The notes under the pieces are model-generated. The model was not told where the DNA came from. It saw only the letters and a program-made list of their open reading frames with translations, and did not search any database. 17,744 nt of DNA from an uncultured Candidatus Saccharibacteria bacterium (lineage in GTDB: Bacteria; Patescibacteria; Saccharimonadia; Saccharimonadales; UBA4665). A program made the translations under genes and the position numbers. Location: positions 1 to 17,744 of the forward strand of contig CAMLRZ010000018.1 of NCBI GenBank assembly GCA_946482575.1, in the 5' to 3' direction. The number at the start of each line of letters is the position of its first letter. Position 1 is the stretch's first letter. Positions 1-5,312 of the stretch are shown here, piece after piece.

Positions 1-42
1 CTGGCCGTCGGCATCACGGTGATCGCCGCCAGCAGCATGTGA
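1..42 (+). CDS. 3' end of an unidentified small membrane-protein gene
   Basis: Only the last 13 codons are in the window, ending in TGA at 40-42. They encode a hydrophobic stretch (LAVGITVIAASSM), consistent with the end of a transmembrane helix. Codon use is GC-rich like the genes that follow. The next gene starts 10 bases later behind a GAGGAT ribosome binding site, so the two are probably in one operon. No function can be assigned from so short a piece. Confidence 0.5.
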   Translation: MAVGITVIAASSM

Positions 43-52
43 GGATCACTCC

Positions 53-160
53 GTGAGCAACGCATGTAACCTGAGCGCCGGTGACCTGATGGTCCTGGGC
101 GTCATCGTTCTTCTGCTCGGCGTGATCTACGCCTGGCACAAAAAAGGAAGTGGTGAATGA
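53..160 (+). CDS. 35-aa single-pass membrane peptide, unknown family
   Basis: GTG start preceded by GAGGAT at 41-46. The predicted peptide has a short polar N-terminus (MSNACNLSAGD), one hydrophobic helix at about residues 12-27 and a basic tail (HKKGSGE). Its stop overlaps the ATG of the next gene (ATGA at 157-160), which indicates translational coupling. A polar segment with Gly-Asp, a single helix and a Lys-rich end is the plan of the other tiny proteins downstream. It is too short for a family call. The GC-rich codons, ribosome binding site and stop-start overlap make it more likely real than not. Confidence 0.55.
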   Translation: MSNACNLSAGDLMVLGVIVLLLGVIYAWHKKGSGE

Positions 161-372
161 GGTTCGCGAATAACGTCCTCGACGGGCTCCACAGCGGTGT
201 CACCGTCGGCGGCATCCACCTCAGCTTCGGCCTTCTGATGGCACTGTTGGTCATCCTGGCGGCGCTGGCGCTCTTCGTGGCGACCAAGCTGGCCGGCCGG
301 ATCATCGTGTCCGTCGCGACCGCCGTCATCCTGGGCTGGCTGGGCAAGGGAGGCTACATCGATGTCTGGTGA
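157..372 (+). CDS. 71-aa two-helix membrane protein, unknown family
   Basis: Starts at an ATG overlapping the previous stop, with AAGGAAG about 6 bases upstream. Residues 1-22 are polar, with hydrophobic helices at about 23-44 and 47-64 separated by a short basic turn (TKLAGR); the C-terminus is GGYIDVW. Two helices with a short basic loop in about 70 aa is the size and topology of a VirB2/TrbC-type pilin subunit or a small virion membrane protein. I see no diagnostic motif, so this is only topology. The end overlaps the next gene by 11 bases. Confidence 0.6.
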   Translation: MRFANNVLDGLHSGVTVGGIHLSFGLLMALLVILAALALFVATKLAGRIIVSVATAVILGWLGKGGYIDVW

Positions 373-520
373 CAGCAGCGTCGACCCCGCCTACCTCTGG
401 CTGACCATCGTCCTGGCCGTCATCACGGTCCTCGCGATCGTCAAGCCGAAGGTCAAGACCGTACTCCTCGTCATCGTGGTGCTCGTCATCGGCGGAGCCA
501 TCGTGGCGGGAGTCATGTAA
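362..520 (+). CDS. 52-aa two-helix membrane protein, unknown family
   Basis: ATG at 362 lies inside the end of the preceding gene, with GGGAGG at 349-354 as ribosome binding site. The N-terminus is acidic (MSGDSSVDP), followed by a hydrophobic helix at about residues 11-27, a basic turn (KPKVK) and a second hydrophobic helix to the C-terminus (GGAIVAGVM). The stop TAA shares its last base with the next ATG (TAATG). The hairpin topology resembles the 71-aa protein before it, but there is no obvious sequence identity. Function unknown. Confidence 0.6.
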   Translation: MSGDSSVDPAYLWLTIVLAVITVLAIVKPKVKTVLLVIVVLVIGGAIVAGVM

Positions 521-606
521 TGGCCGCAGCGGCTGGCATCGCCCTGATCTTGCTCCTCGCGTTTCTCGCGATTCGGTTCGCGGTTCGCGGAGGCAAGCGC
601 AAGTAA
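520..606 (+). CDS. 28-aa single-pass membrane peptide
   Basis: Begins at a TAATG overlap with the previous stop and has GGGAG at 508-512 upstream. It encodes one hydrophobic helix (AGIALILLLAFLAIRFAV) followed by a strongly basic end (RGGKRK). Its small size makes the call uncertain. The exact stop-start overlap, the GC-rich third positions and the helix-plus-basic-tail plan shared with its neighbours support it being translated. No family recognised. Confidence 0.45.
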   Translation: MAAAAGIALILLLAFLAIRFAVRGGKRK

Positions 607-657
607 GACTCGACTGACGGCAACGCTCTGCGTTCGCTGTCCGAATAGGAGGAACAC

Positions 658-831
658 GTGCATCGCCTCAACACCCTGGTCACCATGGCCGCCGGGAACG
701 AAGAGCCGACCCTCGGCGACTTCGTACACACCACCGGCGGTCAAATCGTGACCTTCGCGGTGGTCGCGGCATGCGTCATTGGCCTGGGCCTTTACTACGT
801 CGTGCGCGGCAACAAGCCCGGCGGCAAGTAG
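658..831 (+). CDS. 57-aa coat/pilin-like single-pass membrane protein (paralogue 1 of 4)
   Basis: GTG start 4 bases after AGGAGGA (648-654). The N-terminus MHRLNTLVTMAA is followed by an acidic, helix-prone segment (GNEEPTLGDFVH), a transmembrane helix at about residues 29-49 and a basic tail (RGNKPGGK). The leader, the TLGD motif and the layout recur in the genes at 908, 1149 and 1377, so I treat the four as a paralogous set. An amphipathic acidic front, a central helix and a Lys/Arg end is also the plan of mature filamentous-phage major coat proteins and some pilins. That resemblance is structural inference, not recognised homology. A strong hairpin follows the stop. Confidence 0.65.
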   Translation: MHRLNTLVTMAAGNEEPTLGDFVHTTGGQIVTFAVVAACVIGLGLYYVVRGNKPGGK

Positions 832-840
832 TGGCCCGAG

Positions 841-866
841 CTCTCGCCTTACCATTAAGGCGAGAG
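841..866 (+). promoter_or_regulatory. Perfect 11-bp stem-loop between paralogues 1 and 2
   Basis: CTCTCGCCTTA (841-851), loop CCAT, TAAGGCGAGAG (856-866). The stem is perfect and GC-rich, starting 9 bases after the stop codon at 831. There is no T-run on either side, so it is not a classical intrinsic terminator. It could be a partial terminator of the actinobacterial type, or an mRNA-stabilising 3' hairpin that sets the relative amounts of the two gene products. Confidence 0.6.
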
Positions 867-891
867 TGCATTACCCCATCTGTACCGTCAA

Positions 892-906
892 ACGGAGGAC
901 ATCCGT
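892..906 (+). promoter_or_regulatory. Short hairpin covering the ribosome binding site of paralogue 2
   Basis: ACGGA (892-896) can pair with TCCGT (902-906), burying part of the GGAGG at 894-898 just upstream of the ATG at 908. The same 5' arm can instead form a small CCG-TCAAA-CGG hairpin with bases just upstream. The two pairings exclude each other, so modest translational control is possible. The stem is short and may be chance. Confidence 0.3.
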
Positions 907-907
907 C

Positions 908-1081
908 ATGAGTCACCTGAACAACACCGTCATGCAGGCCGCGGGGGGCAGCGAGGACACCCTCGGCGACCTCGTGCACACCCCGGCGGGCCAGGCCTTC
1001 ACGGGCATCGTCTGCGTGGCCGCGCTGTTCGTCATCGTCTACCTGCTCTTCTTCAAGGGCCGCGGCAAGTCCGGCGCCTGA
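908..1081 (+). CDS. 57-aa coat/pilin-like single-pass membrane protein (paralogue 2 of 4)
   Basis: ATG at 908 behind GGAGG (894-898); a longer in-frame extension upstream is ignored because it runs back through the end of the previous gene. The protein has the leader MSHLNNTVMQAA, an acidic segment GGSEDTLGDLVHTPAGQ, one helix at about residues 31-49 and the basic end FKGRGKSGA. It aligns with the gene at 658 over most of its length (both 57 aa; shared LN, AA, TLGD, VHT and GQ positions). It is followed by another stem-loop. Membrane location is predicted from the helix; the function is unknown. Confidence 0.7.
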   Translation: MSHLNNTVMQAAGGSEDTLGDLVHTPAGQAFTGIVCVAALFVIVYLLFFKGRGKSGA

Positions 1082-1108
1082 CCGTCACCTCGCACAACCC
1101 CAACAGCC

Positions 1109-1128
1109 GTTACCGTCAACACGGTAAC
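1109..1128 (+). promoter_or_regulatory. Stem-loop upstream of paralogue 3
   Basis: GTTACCG (1109-1115), loop TCAACA, CGGTAAC (1122-1128), a perfect 7-bp stem. It ends shortly before the GAAGGAG ribosome binding site (1134-1140) of the gene at 1149. The string TACCGTCAA at its core also occurs upstream of the gene at 908, so the leaders of this set may share ancestry as well as the coding parts. Confidence 0.45.
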
Positions 1129-1148
1129 AATCAGAAGGAGTGCGCGAA

Positions 1149-1307
1149 ATGACGCGTCTCACGACCTCTCTCGCAGCCGCGAGTGATGACAGCAGGACCA
1201 TCGGCGAGTGGGCCAGCAACAACGGTGTCGGCGGTGTGGTCGTCATCCTGGGTGCCGGCGCCATCCTCTACGCGATCCTCAAGCTCATCGGTGGCAAGAA
1301 GAGCTAG
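1149..1307 (+). CDS. 52-aa coat/pilin-like single-pass membrane protein (paralogue 3 of 4)
   Basis: ATG at 1149 behind GAAGGAG. The leader is MTRLTTSLAAA, then an acidic segment (SDDSRTIGEWASNNG) with TIGE in the place of TLGD, a helix at about residues 28-46 rich in Val, Gly and Ile, and a basic end (GGKKS). It is the most divergent of the four. The order leader, Ala-Ala, acidic box, helix, Lys tail is still unchanged. Likely a membrane or surface-assembled subunit; function unknown. Confidence 0.65.
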   Translation: MTRLTTSLAAASDDSRTIGEWASNNGVGGVVVILGAGAILYAILKLIGGKKS

Positions 1308-1376
1308 CCGGTCGCCTCACAAACCCCACCCCCCACACACACAACCGAGTAACACTCACACCGAAGGAGCACCCTC

Positions 1377-1541
1377 ATGGGTCACCTCAACAGTTCCGTC
1401 ATGGTCGCGGCCAAGAACGGCACGCTCGGCGACCTCGCCAACGACGGCCCCGGCGGATTCATCGTCGCCACCGTGGTGGTGCTGGCCGTCTGCGCGGTCA
1501 TCGTCGGCCTGGCGAAGCTCCGCCGTCGGAACAAGGGCTGA
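1377..1541 (+). CDS. 54-aa coat/pilin-like single-pass membrane protein (paralogue 4 of 4)
   Basis: ATG at 1377 behind GAAGGAG (1363-1369). The leader is MGHLNSSVMVAA, closest to that of the gene at 908, followed by KNGTLGDLANDGPGG, one helix at about residues 28-46 and a strongly basic tail (KLRRRNKG). The gap to the previous gene (1308-1376) is C/A-rich, with no clear hairpin, unlike the other gaps. Membrane-inserted with the basic end probably cytoplasmic. Function unknown. Confidence 0.7.
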   Translation: MGHLNSSVMVAAKNGTLGDLANDGPGGFIVATVVVLAVCAVIVGLAKLRRRNKG

Positions 1542-1587
1542 TCAACCTCTGGGCATCTGCCCACCGAAGCGAAAGGAGAACCAGGGC

Positions 1588-2094
1588 ATGAGTCCCGGTC
1601 TCAACCCCGACATGGTCACCATGGCGGCGGTCAACCTCAAGGGCGACCAGGCCTTCCAGTCGCTGTACAGCGGCATCGGCATGGGATCGCTCGTGGCGTC
1701 GGCCGTGATCGTCATCCTGTACTCGGTCGCCAAGAAGCCCGGCTGGGGCATCGGCACCGGGGTGATCGTCACCTTCGTGACGTACATCCTGATCGTCGGC
1801 TTCGTCGCCCCGGTCGTCACCAGCTTCTCCAGCGGGAACGGCACCATCAGCCTGACCGGCACCGGCAAGTTCCGCAGTCTGCTGAACATGTCCGGCATCG
1901 GCCAGGGACAGCTGATCGGAACGTTCATCATCTCCACCATCGTGGTGGTGGTGCTGGCCAAGAAGTTCAAGTGGGGCAAGGGCGTCTCGCTCATGATGAT
2001 CGTCGTGCTGCCCGTCTTCTACCTCCACTGGTGGCTGCCGTTCTGGCGCTCCACGGGTATCGGCCTCGGCAGCATCCCGTTCATCGGCGGCTGA
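1588..2094 (+). CDS. 168-aa four-helix membrane protein, unknown family
   Basis: ATG at 1588 is chosen because AAAGGAGA lies just upstream; a longer open frame reaching back to 1183 would overlap two of the paralogues. The N-terminus (MSPGLNPDMVTMAAVNLKGD) carries the same LN...MAA element as the small genes before it. Hydrophobic segments lie at about residues 30-50, 54-77, 110-128 and 134-150. Between helices 2 and 3 is a Ser/Thr/Gly-rich loop (about 78-100) that may be extracellular, and short KK motifs follow helices 1 and 3. It is the last gene of the run; a large hairpin follows 50 bases later. It could be a membrane partner that assembles the small subunits, which is inference from position. 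Confidence 0.7.
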   Translation: MSPGLNPDMVTMAAVNLKGDQAFQSLYSGIGMGSLVASAVIVILYSVAKKPGWGIGTGVIVTFVTYILIVGFVAPVVTSFSSGNGTISLTGTGKFRSLLNMSGIGQGQLIGTFIISTIVVVVLAKKFKWGKGVSLMMIVVLPVFYLHWWLPFWRSTGIGLGSIPFIGG

Positions 2095-2143
2095 CGGTCA
2101 CCACCATACAACTAAATACTAACTGAACAAGTTCGACGCGAAT

Positions 2144-2201
2144 GACGTGTCTCTGGCAGCCCCGGGCTCGCGAGACCTCGGCAACCTGCCGGAGACACGT
2201 C
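2144..2201 (+). terminator. Large stem-loop after the small-membrane-protein operon
   Basis: GACGTGTCTCTGGCAG (2144-2159) pairs with CTGCCGGAGACACGTC (2186-2201): 16 pairs, one of them G-T. The loop (2160-2185) itself contains CCCGGG and CTCGCGAG palindromes. It lies 50 bases after the stop at 2094. A long GC stem without a T-run fits a high-GC-type terminator for the operon. Because it sits at the composition boundary, a recombination-site role is an alternative. Confidence 0.55.
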
Positions 2202-2325
2202 GTCGTGCGAATAGCAGATCGGTAGATCAGGTGGTCGTAGCATTGCGACGTTGGCGGCTCTTACGAGTTTTTGTAGCAGCCATTTCCGCTGCTCCCGCCT
2301 TCGATCCCAACGCTATTCGCACGAC
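2202..2325. repeat. 14-bp perfect inverted repeat at the junction
   Basis: GTCGTGCGAATAGC (2202-2215) is repeated exactly, inverted, at 2312-2325 (GCTATTCGCACGAC). The 96 bases between the arms hold no gene. The left arm directly abuts the end of the big hairpin at 2201. Perfect 14-bp arms at this distance are unlikely by chance. They could bound a small mobile piece, be arms of a recombination site, or be part of a fold-back at a linear end. Confidence 0.55.
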
Positions 2326-2350
2326 ACACACCACCTTATGATTTTTATGC

Positions 2351-2374
2351 AAAAATACGACCCCAAAAGGTCGC
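2351..2374 (-). terminator. Intrinsic terminator of the mnmA-GGDEF transcript
   Basis: On the minus strand GCGACC, loop TTTTGG, GGTCGT is followed by ATTTTTGC: a 6-pair stem (one G-U) and a short T-run. It begins 21 bases after the stop codon of the GGDEF gene. This is the leftmost element clearly belonging to the CPR part, so it bounds the junction on that side. Confidence 0.55.
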
Positions 2375-2395
2375 ATTCTTACCCAAAAACCATAC

Positions 2396-3181
2396 TTATG
2401 ACGCGCGGGTCATACGACCCATTGCCAATGCGCCAATATTGCGAAGTCGAGCCAGTCGACCGTGCCGTATGCCCTCGGCAGGGGTGGTAGATTCAAGTTC
2501 GCGTGTTCGCTGCTTGGACTCAACCAAGAATTGATCAGCTTGCTTAAATAAAGCTGATGCCTGATCGTAACTTTGCACGTCTGCGCCATATACACACGCA
2601 GCGCCAACGGTGAGCACCAAGAAGCCGTTTTGCAGCTCTACTGACTTGCCGTCAGCTAGCTCTTTGGTAAAAGCAGCGCAAAAATCGGCGGCCTCTGCGT
2701 AGTCCATACCTAGCACGGCAGCCAGTAGTTCATCGCCACCACGACGGGCTGTTAGTGCAGCATTGGTATCGCGAATGCGTCTAAATGGCTCAGTAATTGC
2801 CTGGAGGGCCACATCACCCTGATCATGACCGTGCCTTTTATTTATTTGGCCAAACTTGTTACCATCGGCAGCAATCGCCAATAGTGGTCGGCGAACTGTA
2901 CCGTCAGCCTCAATAACAACCTCGCTAGCACGGGGCTCATGGCCATACACAGCTGCAAGCCGGCTCTGAAAAACATCATATCGGTCTAGGTCCGTTAATG
3001 GGTCACGGTTGGCTCGGCGCTCAGCATCCACAAGCCGAGTACTTACGCATTCCAGTGCGCCCGCAAGCTGAGTGGCGTCCAGCTGCGCACGTAACTCAAG
3101 TGGCATTTGCAACGGATTACACGCTTCGTCTAAATCACCAGACAAAGCATTAAAAGGACAAGTTTCACACGGACCGGCCAT
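2396..3181 (-). CDS. GGDEF-domain protein, probable diguanylate cyclase, with Cys-rich N-terminus
   Basis: The 261-aa product would make or sense cyclic di-GMP in the cytoplasm. Residues 60-66 (DPLTDLD) open a GGDEF domain; DGNKFGQIN (106-114) and GHDQGD (118-123) match the metal and nucleotide segments, and the signature is RRGGDEL at 146-152. The last position is Leu, not Phe, which is tolerated in some members. There is no transmembrane helix. The N-terminus has Cys5, Cys8 and Cys21 in a CETCPF context that could bind metal or be redox-active (inference). The start follows the mnmA stop by 9 bases, with AGGGA as a weak ribosome binding site, so it is co-transcribed with mnmA. A degenerate, non-catalytic sensor is possible. 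Confidence 0.8.
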   Translation of the reverse strand: MAGPCETCPFNALSGDLDEACNPLQMPLELRAQLDATQLAGALECVSTRLVDAERRANRDPLTDLDRYDVFQSRLAAVYGHEPRASEVVIEADGTVRRPLLAIAADGNKFGQINKRHGHDQGDVALQAITEPFRRIRDTNAALTARRGGDELLAAVLGMDYAEAADFCAAFTKELADGKSVELQNGFLVLTVGAACVYGADVQSYDQASALFKQADQFLVESKQRTRELESTTPAEGIRHGRLARLRNIGALAMGRMTRAS

Positions 3182-3190
3182 AATTCCCTG

Positions 3191-4336
3191 CTACTGTACG
3201 ATACCGCCGCCAACAACGCGGTCGCCTTGATAAATCACTGCCGATTGGCCTGGTGTAATCGCCCGAACTTCTTCGGCCAGGTCCAGGCGCAGCTGATCTG
3301 TGCCAGTAAATTCCAAATTGGAAACCGTCACCAACGGTGCACGATAACGAGTCCGCACTTGATACGTTTCACCAGGTTGGGGCGCATCGTTAATCCAGTG
3401 AAGACTCGTTAACATGAGTTGCTGCTTCCACAAACGATCGTCTTGTAGATCGGTGGTAACATACACTTCGTTCTTGTCCATGTCCTTGCCTACCACGTAA
3501 TATGGCAGCCCGCCGCCCACGTTCAGACCGTGGCGTTGTCCAATAGTGTAAAACAGCGCACCGTCGTGTTCGCCAATGACCTGGCCATGCTGCTCAATGA
3601 TAGCGCCTGGCTCTGTGGTCACAAATTGCTGCAAGAACTCTTTGATACCCACTTTGCCCACAAAACAAATGCCCTGGCTGTCCTTTTTTTGAGCAGTAGC
3701 CAGGCCCAATTTTTGAGCCATTTCGCGGATTTGTGGTTTTTCAAAGTCACCAATTGGCATCAAGGTTTTTTCTAATGCCTCTTCGGTAACACGATACAAA
3801 AAGTAGCTCTGGTCTTTGTTTGCATCCAACCCCGCCAAAAGCTGCGTGCGCGAGCCTACCTGCGCTAGCGAGGGATTTGCCGAAGGCAACCCGCCCGAGT
3901 CTGCGTCGGTAGGCGGAAGCACGCCTGAATCGGAGCTGTGTTGGATGCGCGCATAGTGGCCAGTGGCGATCATATCGGCTCCATCTTCTAAAGCTGCATT
4001 CAGGAATAGCTTAAATTTTACCTCTTGATTGCACATGATATCGGGGTTGGGAGTTAGGCCGGCTTTGTAGCCCTCCAGCATGTAATCCACAACCTTGTGA
4101 CGATACTCTTTTTCAAAGTCATACATTTTAAACGGAATACCTAGCTGCACAGCGACACGCTTAGCATCTTGGTAATCTTCTTTCCACGGACAATCAAAGC
4201 CAGGGAGATCCTGACTCCAGTTTTTCATGTACACGCCGGTTACATCGTAGCCCTGCTCTTTTAGTAACGCTGCCGTCACCGAGCTGTCTACGCCGCCGCT
4301 CATGCCAACAAAAACTTTGCGTGGTTTATTTGTCAT
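3191..4336 (-). CDS. mnmA: tRNA-specific 2-thiouridylase MnmA
   Basis: Catalyses ATP-dependent 2-thiolation of U34 in Lys, Glu and Gln tRNAs, taking sulfur from a cysteine desulfurase such as the one at 16592-17740. The PP-loop SGGVDS is at residues 13-18. The two catalytic cysteines are Cys102 (MCNQE) and Cys224 (GICFVG). Family motifs ATGHYARI, LDANKDQSYFL and YTIGQRHGL are present, so the 381-aa protein looks active. It is slightly long because of an insert at about residues 133-164, between the ATGHYARI motif and QLLAGLD. The insert coincides with a palindromic DNA repeat (3849-3919) that has another copy elsewhere in the window. No strong ribosome binding site precedes the ATG; a possible -10 (TAAAAT) lies just upstream at about 4346-4351. 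First gene of a two-gene operon with the GGDEF protein. Confidence 0.95.
   Translation of the reverse strand: MTNKPRKVFVGMSGGVDSSVTAALLKEQGYDVTGVYMKNWSQDLPGFDCPWKEDYQDAKRVAVQLGIPFKMYDFEKEYRHKVVDYMLEGYKAGLTPNPDIMCNQEVKFKLFLNAALEDGADMIATGHYARIQHSSDSGVLPPTDADSGGLPSANPSLAQVGSRTQLLAGLDANKDQSYFLYRVTEEALEKTLMPIGDFEKPQIREMAQKLGLATAQKKDSQGICFVGKVGIKEFLQQFVTTEPGAIIEQHGQVIGEHDGALFYTIGQRHGLNVGGGLPYYVVGKDMDKNEVYVTTDLQDDRLWKQQLMLTSLHWINDAPQPGETYQVRTRYRAPLVTVSNLEFTGTDQLRLDLAEEVRAITPGQSAVIYQGDRVVGGGIVQ
3849..3919 (+). repeat. Palindromic repeat copy A, in frame inside mnmA
   Basis: 71 bases matching copy B at 10560-10632. Shared boxes in order: CGCGAGCCTAC, GCGAGGGAT, an inner hairpin (here TTGCC-GAA-GGCAA), a CCGAG-containing box, and AGGCGGAAG. 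The outer arms between the boxes differ between copies, but most pairings are kept. It encodes about residues 140-163 of MnmA on the opposite strand, inside a loop that is only a few residues long in typical MnmA. This is the pattern of an in-frame palindromic element like those described in Rickettsia, but I do not recognise this sequence. Confidence 0.75.
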
Positions 4337-4376
4337 AGCTCGAATATTTTACCAGAAATTGGCTATTTTTACTAGG

Positions 4377-5270
4377 CTACGAGCGCGAGGCGCGCTCTAA
4401 GTGTTTGCGCAGCGCCAACAAGGCATGCTTGCGGCCCAGCCAGAACGACACCAGCAGCAGTGGCAACATGATTAACGACGGCAACCACAGCACTTTGGTA
4501 ATGATCGTGGTCGAGCCATTATTGGAGGCATTGTTATTGCTTGAAGAAGTAATCGCCCCGTTGGCCACCGCCACCACCTGCAGGTAGGCGGTTAGTCCAT
4601 TTTTGTCAGTTGCCTTTATGATCACCGAGTATTCACCGGCCGTATCGTAGATATGCTGAATATTAAAAGTGCCGGGCAGCTCCAGACTCATCAGCGTGGT
4701 GGCCTTGTTGTCACCCCAGTCCACACTGATCGCATACGGCCCGGTTCCACCGCTCAAACTAATGGGCCAAATAAGTGTCTCGCCAGGGTTGGCGCCACGC
4801 CGTGCATAATCACTCGTCAAGATAAGCAAGGCTGTGCCCGTAGGGTTAAACTGACTATCGTTAAACCTTACTCGTACGATGTTGGAATCGGGGCTGGCCT
4901 GATCCAAGGCGTCGTATTGGCGCGCCAGCAGGTCGTTTTCGCCACTAAACAGATCAATCTGGATAGTGTAACTACCATTGGCACACATCGCTGATCCCAT
5001 AAAGACGTTGTTATCAAAAACTTTGACCAACAGACCAGTCTTACATAAACCCGAAACGGTAACCGGGACATTCGTAAATGTCTGGCCATTAGTTGGCGTG
5101 GTAATCGTTGGAGCTGTCGACGGTGCCGCACTGGCTACCGCTCCCGTTAGACCAGTAGAATTACCCTGCGGGTTGGTTAACGCTTGGGCAGCGCTAGGCA
5201 GTAGGCAGAGAACGAGAGCAGCAACGAGGCTGCTCGCGATCCACCCTAACTTCTGCCTAAGCTGCTTCAT
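4377..5270 (-). CDS. Surface-anchored PKD/Ig-like domain protein
   Basis: A 297-aa exported protein held by a C-terminal helix. Residues 1-30 form a signal peptide (basic start, Leu/Ala core, AQA before the likely cut). An Ig-like domain follows at about 52-137 (TITTPTNGQTFTNVPVTVSG). A PKD domain spans about 168-236, recognised by DWGD (184-187), HIYDTAGEYSV and KATDKNG. After an Asn/Ser-rich linker there is a helix at 261-278 and a basic cytoplasmic tail. Such domains mediate protein or glycan contacts at cell surfaces; the ligand is unknown. It is the last gene of the surface locus, 42 bases after the DUF916-type gene, with a hairpin and no evident ribosome binding site in the gap. Confidence 0.75.
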   Translation of the reverse strand: MKQLRQKLGWIASSLVAALVLCLLPSAAQALTNPQGNSTGLTGAVASAAPSTAPTITTPTNGQTFTNVPVTVSGLCKTGLLVKVFDNNVFMGSAMCANGSYTIQIDLFSGENDLLARQYDALDQASPDSNIVRVRFNDSQFNPTGTALLILTSDYARRGANPGETLIWPISLSGGTGPYAISVDWGDNKATTLMSLELPGTFNIQHIYDTAGEYSVIIKATDKNGLTAYLQVVAVANGAITSSSNNNASNNGSTTIITKVLWLPSLIMLPLLLVSFWLGRKHALLALRKHLERASRS

Positions 5271-5280
5271 GGTTGTATAT

Positions 5281-5305
5281 GTGAGCGCACACGCGGCACG
5301 CTCAC
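5281..5305. promoter_or_regulatory. Hairpin just upstream of the PKD gene
   Basis: GTGAGCG (5281-5287) and CGCTCAC (5299-5305) form a perfect 7-bp stem with an 11-base loop, filling most of the gap between the DUF916-type stop (5313) and the PKD start (5270). No T-run follows on the minus strand, so read-through is expected. It may stabilise the upstream mRNA, modulate translation of the PKD gene, or be an operator. Confidence 0.4.
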
Positions 5306-5312
5306 GGATTTG

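Larger units (their letters stand above)
2095..2395. other. Gene-free junction between high-GC DNA and CPR DNA
   Basis: No credible gene in about 300 bases. Going left to right: an A/T-rich spacer after the last high-GC gene, a 16-bp-stem hairpin (2144-2201), a 14-bp inverted repeat flanking 96 bases of mixed composition (2202-2325), then A/T-rich sequence with a minus-strand terminator that belongs to the GGDEF/mnmA transcript. The composition change therefore happens between about 2095 and 2345. I found no integrase gene and no tRNA gene at the edge. Two copies of ACCATAC (2102-2108 and 2390-2396) are too short to call attachment sites. Confidence 0.6.

Noticed and set aside
391..855. Open frame on the minus strand across the small-gene operon
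   Set aside because: High-GC DNA produces long antisense frames; the plus-strand genes have ribosome binding sites and overlaps, this one does not.
1183..1587. Long N-terminal extension of the 168-aa membrane protein
   Set aside because: It would overlap two well-supported small genes in another frame and is Ser/Arg/Pro-rich, as shadow frames of GC-rich DNA are; AAAGGAGA marks the start at 1588.
1498..2028. 176-aa minus-strand frame rich in His and Asp
   Set aside because: It is the antisense of the helices of the 168-aa protein and has low-complexity composition.
2102..2396. ACCATAC direct repeats as attachment sites
   Set aside because: Seven bases is too short to separate from chance, and no recombinase gene is visible.
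2147..2490. Short plus-strand frames across the junction
   Set aside because: They run through the inverted repeats and the terminator, have no ribosome binding site and no recognisable content.
3845..3940. The MnmA insert as an assembly error or frameshift
   Set aside because: The frame is kept on both sides and all motifs after the insert are intact, so it is a genuine in-frame segment.
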